A stretch of 64,000 bases of DNA, taken from JAEVLT01 sp050496765. GTDB lineage: Bacteria > Bacillota > Bacilli > Bacillales > Cytobacillaceae. The stretch spans positions 1-64,000 of the forward strand of contig NZ_JBNWEO010000019.1 of NCBI RefSeq assembly GCF_050496765.1, written 5' to 3'. The notes under the pieces were generated by a model. That model worked only from the letters and a program-made list of their open reading frames with translations, was not told the DNA's origin and made no database searches. Below are positions 62,391-64,000 of the stretch, in pieces (position 1 is the stretch's first letter; the number at the start of each line of letters is the position of its first letter). The translations under genes were made by a program, and so were the position numbers.

Positions 62391-62837
62391 TCATTGCTCC
62401 TTATTCTCGTACTCGCTAATTTTGCCAATCCGGTTTGCGTGGCGTCCACCCTGAAACTCTTCTTTCAGCCATACTTGTGCGATTTCCCGCGCAAGACCGG
62501 GGCCGATCACCCGTTCACCCATTGTTAAAATATTGCTGTCATTATGCTCGCGCGTTGCTTTCGCACTAAATGTATCATGCACAAGAGCAGCGCGGATTCC
62601 TTTGACTTTGTTTGCCGCAATTGACATGCCGATTCCTGTGCCGCAAATTAAGATACCGCGATCAAATTCCCCGCTTGCGACTTTTTCAGCGACGGGAAGT
62701 GCATAATCGGGATAATCGACGGATGTGCTGCAATCGCAGCCGAAGTCCACGTATTCAATTCCAAGTTCATCGAGTAATGTAGCGATTTCCTTACGGATAT
62801 TGACACCGCCATGATCTGATCCAAGCGCAATTCTCAT
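62391..62837 (-). CDS. rpiB: Ribose 5-phosphate isomerase B
   Basis: 148 aa from ATG 62837 (GGAGGGG upstream). ALGSDHGGVNIRKEI, Cys65 in ILICGTGIGMSIAAN acting as the base, REHNDSNILTMGERV. Interconverts ribulose-5-P and ribose-5-P (possibly allose-6-P). Confidence 0.96.
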   Translation of the reverse strand: MRIALGSDHGGVNIRKEIATLLDELGIEYVDFGCDCSTSVDYPDYALPVAEKVASGEFDRGILICGTGIGMSIAANKVKGIRAALVHDTFSAKATREHNDSNILTMGERVIGPGLAREIAQVWLKEEFQGGRHANRIGKISEYENKEQ

Positions 62838-62954
62838 ACTTTCCCCTCCAAAAATCCTACTTTCTTTTATTTTGACACAGTCTAGAAAAATTATAAAGCT
62901 CGCCACTCTCATTACGGGGTGCGTGAACGAAAAAAGTCCGCTTCTACTAACCTT

Positions 62955-64000
62955 TTACAACCTAAATTTTTTGATGGTTTCTTTTAACTTTTCCGCTTGT
63001 TTTTGCAAATCGCACGCCAAGCCTTCGACGCCTTCCATGACATTTACTTGTTCTTCCGTAGCGGAGGCAACTTCCTCGGCCCCTGCAGAGGTTTCCTCGG
63101 CAATGGCGGCAACTTCTTGCGACTGGCTGGCAGTATAGCGTATCCTGTCCATCTGCTGACCGGCAAGATTTGAAATGGTTTGCACCATTTGTGCCATGTC
63201 AAGTACGGAATGGGCCATTTCCTCCATTGCCGCATTCGTTTGATTTCCTTTAGCCACTTCGCGGTTAGCCGTATCCACCTGCGATGAAATTTCTGCTACG
63301 ACATTTTTGACTTCCGTTTGGATACTTTTAATCAGCTGGGAAATTCCTTGAACCGCACGGGCACTTTCATCTGCCAAATTCCGCACTTCATCGGCAACCA
63401 CAGCAAATCCTTTTCCATGTTCACCGGCTCTTGCGGCTTCAATCGAAGCATTCAGAGCAAGCAAGTTTGTCTGGGCTGCTAAATCGCCGACAAGTCGAAT
63501 GATTTCTTCGATCTTTTTCGTGTTTTCCTCAAGACGCTTAACCGTTTCCATTGACCCGCGGTTCCGATCGGCAATTCGTTTCATGCCGTCAATCAGCAGC
63601 TGGATTGTTTCTTTAGCTACCTGCAATTCCTGAACCATTTCCGCTGATACTTTCTCGGATGCAGAAGCTTTCGCTTGCACTGTTTCTGCAATCCGTGTGA
63701 CTTTTTCCATTGATTCCACCGTTTTTTGTACCGATGCCGCTGAATTTTCTGCACCGCCCGAAATTTCATGGATCGTGCGTGAAATCGCTTCCGCATGTTG
63801 CGAAGCGTGGGCTGAATGCTGGGAAATGGCGAGCACTTTTTGGTTTGTTTCGCGGAAGTTTTCATCAATTTGCTTCACCATATCGCGCAAACTGGCAAGC
63901 ATATGATTAAAGGCCAAACCAAGCGAACGAACCTCATCATCCGAGGCGGGAATCTCAACATCTTCACTGATATCTCCCTTTGCTGCTTTTAAGGCACCAA
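62955..64000 (-). CDS. Methyl-accepting chemotaxis protein, 5' part outside the window
   Basis: At least 348 codons; the frame runs to the window edge. The first visible residues (GALKAAKGDISEDVEIPASD..LGLAFNHML) are a HAMP domain, so the sensor and TM segments lie beyond 64000. The signalling domain contains AAQTNLLALNASIEAARAGE and KGFAVVADEVRNLA. A second receptor, not closely related to the one at 16.5-18.1 kb. Confidence 0.93.
   Translation of the reverse strand, partial: GALKAAKGDISEDVEIPASDDEVRSLGLAFNHMLASLRDMVKQIDENFRETNQKVLAISQHSAHASQHAEAISRTIHEISGGAENSAASVQKTVESMEKVTRIAETVQAKASASEKVSAEMVQELQVAKETIQLLIDGMKRIADRNRGSMETVKRLEENTKKIEEIIRLVGDLAAQTNLLALNASIEAARAGEHGKGFAVVADEVRNLADESARAVQGISQLIKSIQTEVKNVVAEISSQVDTANREVAKGNQTNAAMEEMAHSVLDMAQMVQTISNLAGQQMDRIRYTASQSQEVAAIAEETSAGAEEVASATEEQVNVMEGVEGLACDLQKQAEKLKETIKKFRL

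Overview
This 64 kb window is a Bacillaceae chromosome segment (Firmicutes, endospore-former). Evidence: sporulation genes spoIID, spoIIQ and spoIIID; the neighbourhood rpiB-ywlG-glyA-upp-mnaA-atp-nuo-ywzB-ywmB-murA-spoIID-spoIIQ-spoIIID-mbl-flhO-flhP-fabZ-ywpF-ssbB-ywqA/ywqB, which follows the Bacillus/Geobacillus order; and strong AGGAGG-type ribosome sites with frequent GTG/TTG starts. The species cannot be named from the sequence. A complex I operon next to atp is the Geobacillus/B. cereus-like arrangement, not that of B. subtilis.

Layout. 0-8.3 kb is accessory: a truncated glycosyltransferase fused head-to-head to a truncated SGNH-like gene, a coiled-coil protein, a HepT/MntA toxin-antitoxin pair, a LysM-NlpC/P60 cell-wall hydrolase, an IS200 element sitting inside a terminator-like repeat array, a NERD/zinc-ribbon protein, and a 1.3 kb noncoding array of 52-bp repeats. 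8.3-16.4 kb: ywqB/ywqA (SWIM + SNF2), a small XRE regulator, ssbB with a repeat-rich tail, ywpF. 16.4-19.8 kb: a chemoreceptor and a large repeat array. 19.8-33.7 kb, almost all on the minus strand: fabZ, an EpuA-like protein, flagellar rod/hook genes, mbl, spoIIID, a PBP3-like transpeptidase, spoIIQ, a second NERD protein, a second array, spoIID, murA, ywmB. 33.9-46.1 kb: ywzB, a geranylgeranyl-reductase-like flavoprotein, and an 11-gene nuo operon (A,B,C,D,H,I,J,K,L,M,N) without nuoE/F/G. 47.2-54.5 kb: the complete atp operon including atpZ and atpI. 54.7-64 kb: a Vpr-like subtilase, a third array, mnaA, upp, glyA, ywlG, rpiB and a partial chemoreceptor.

How the genes work together. The nuo and atp operons form an energy module: proton-pumping quinone reduction feeding F1Fo-ATP synthase. 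murA, mbl, the PBP3-like protein and mnaA serve the envelope; spoIID/spoIIQ/spoIIID serve engulfment and mother-cell transcription; glyA, upp and rpiB serve one-carbon, pyrimidine-salvage and pentose metabolism.

What stands out. (1) At least seven intergenic gaps hold tandem repeats. Three use a TTTATCCGCGGA-type core at exact 21-bp spacing inside larger units of about 207, 166 and 220 bp. A fourth uses a different core (TTCCGCC), also at 21 bp, and a two-copy relative lies at 22.6 kb. Two further arrays have a 52-bp period. 21 and 52 bp are close to 2 and 5 turns of B-DNA. (2) nuoL is split by a 1-nt frameshift. (3) A geranylgeranyl-reductase-like gene lies just downstream of the complex I operon, a possible quinone-tail modifier. 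(4) Both genes at the left edge have lost their 5' ends at one shared breakpoint. (5) A decayed mntA remnant lies about 6 kb from the intact copy.
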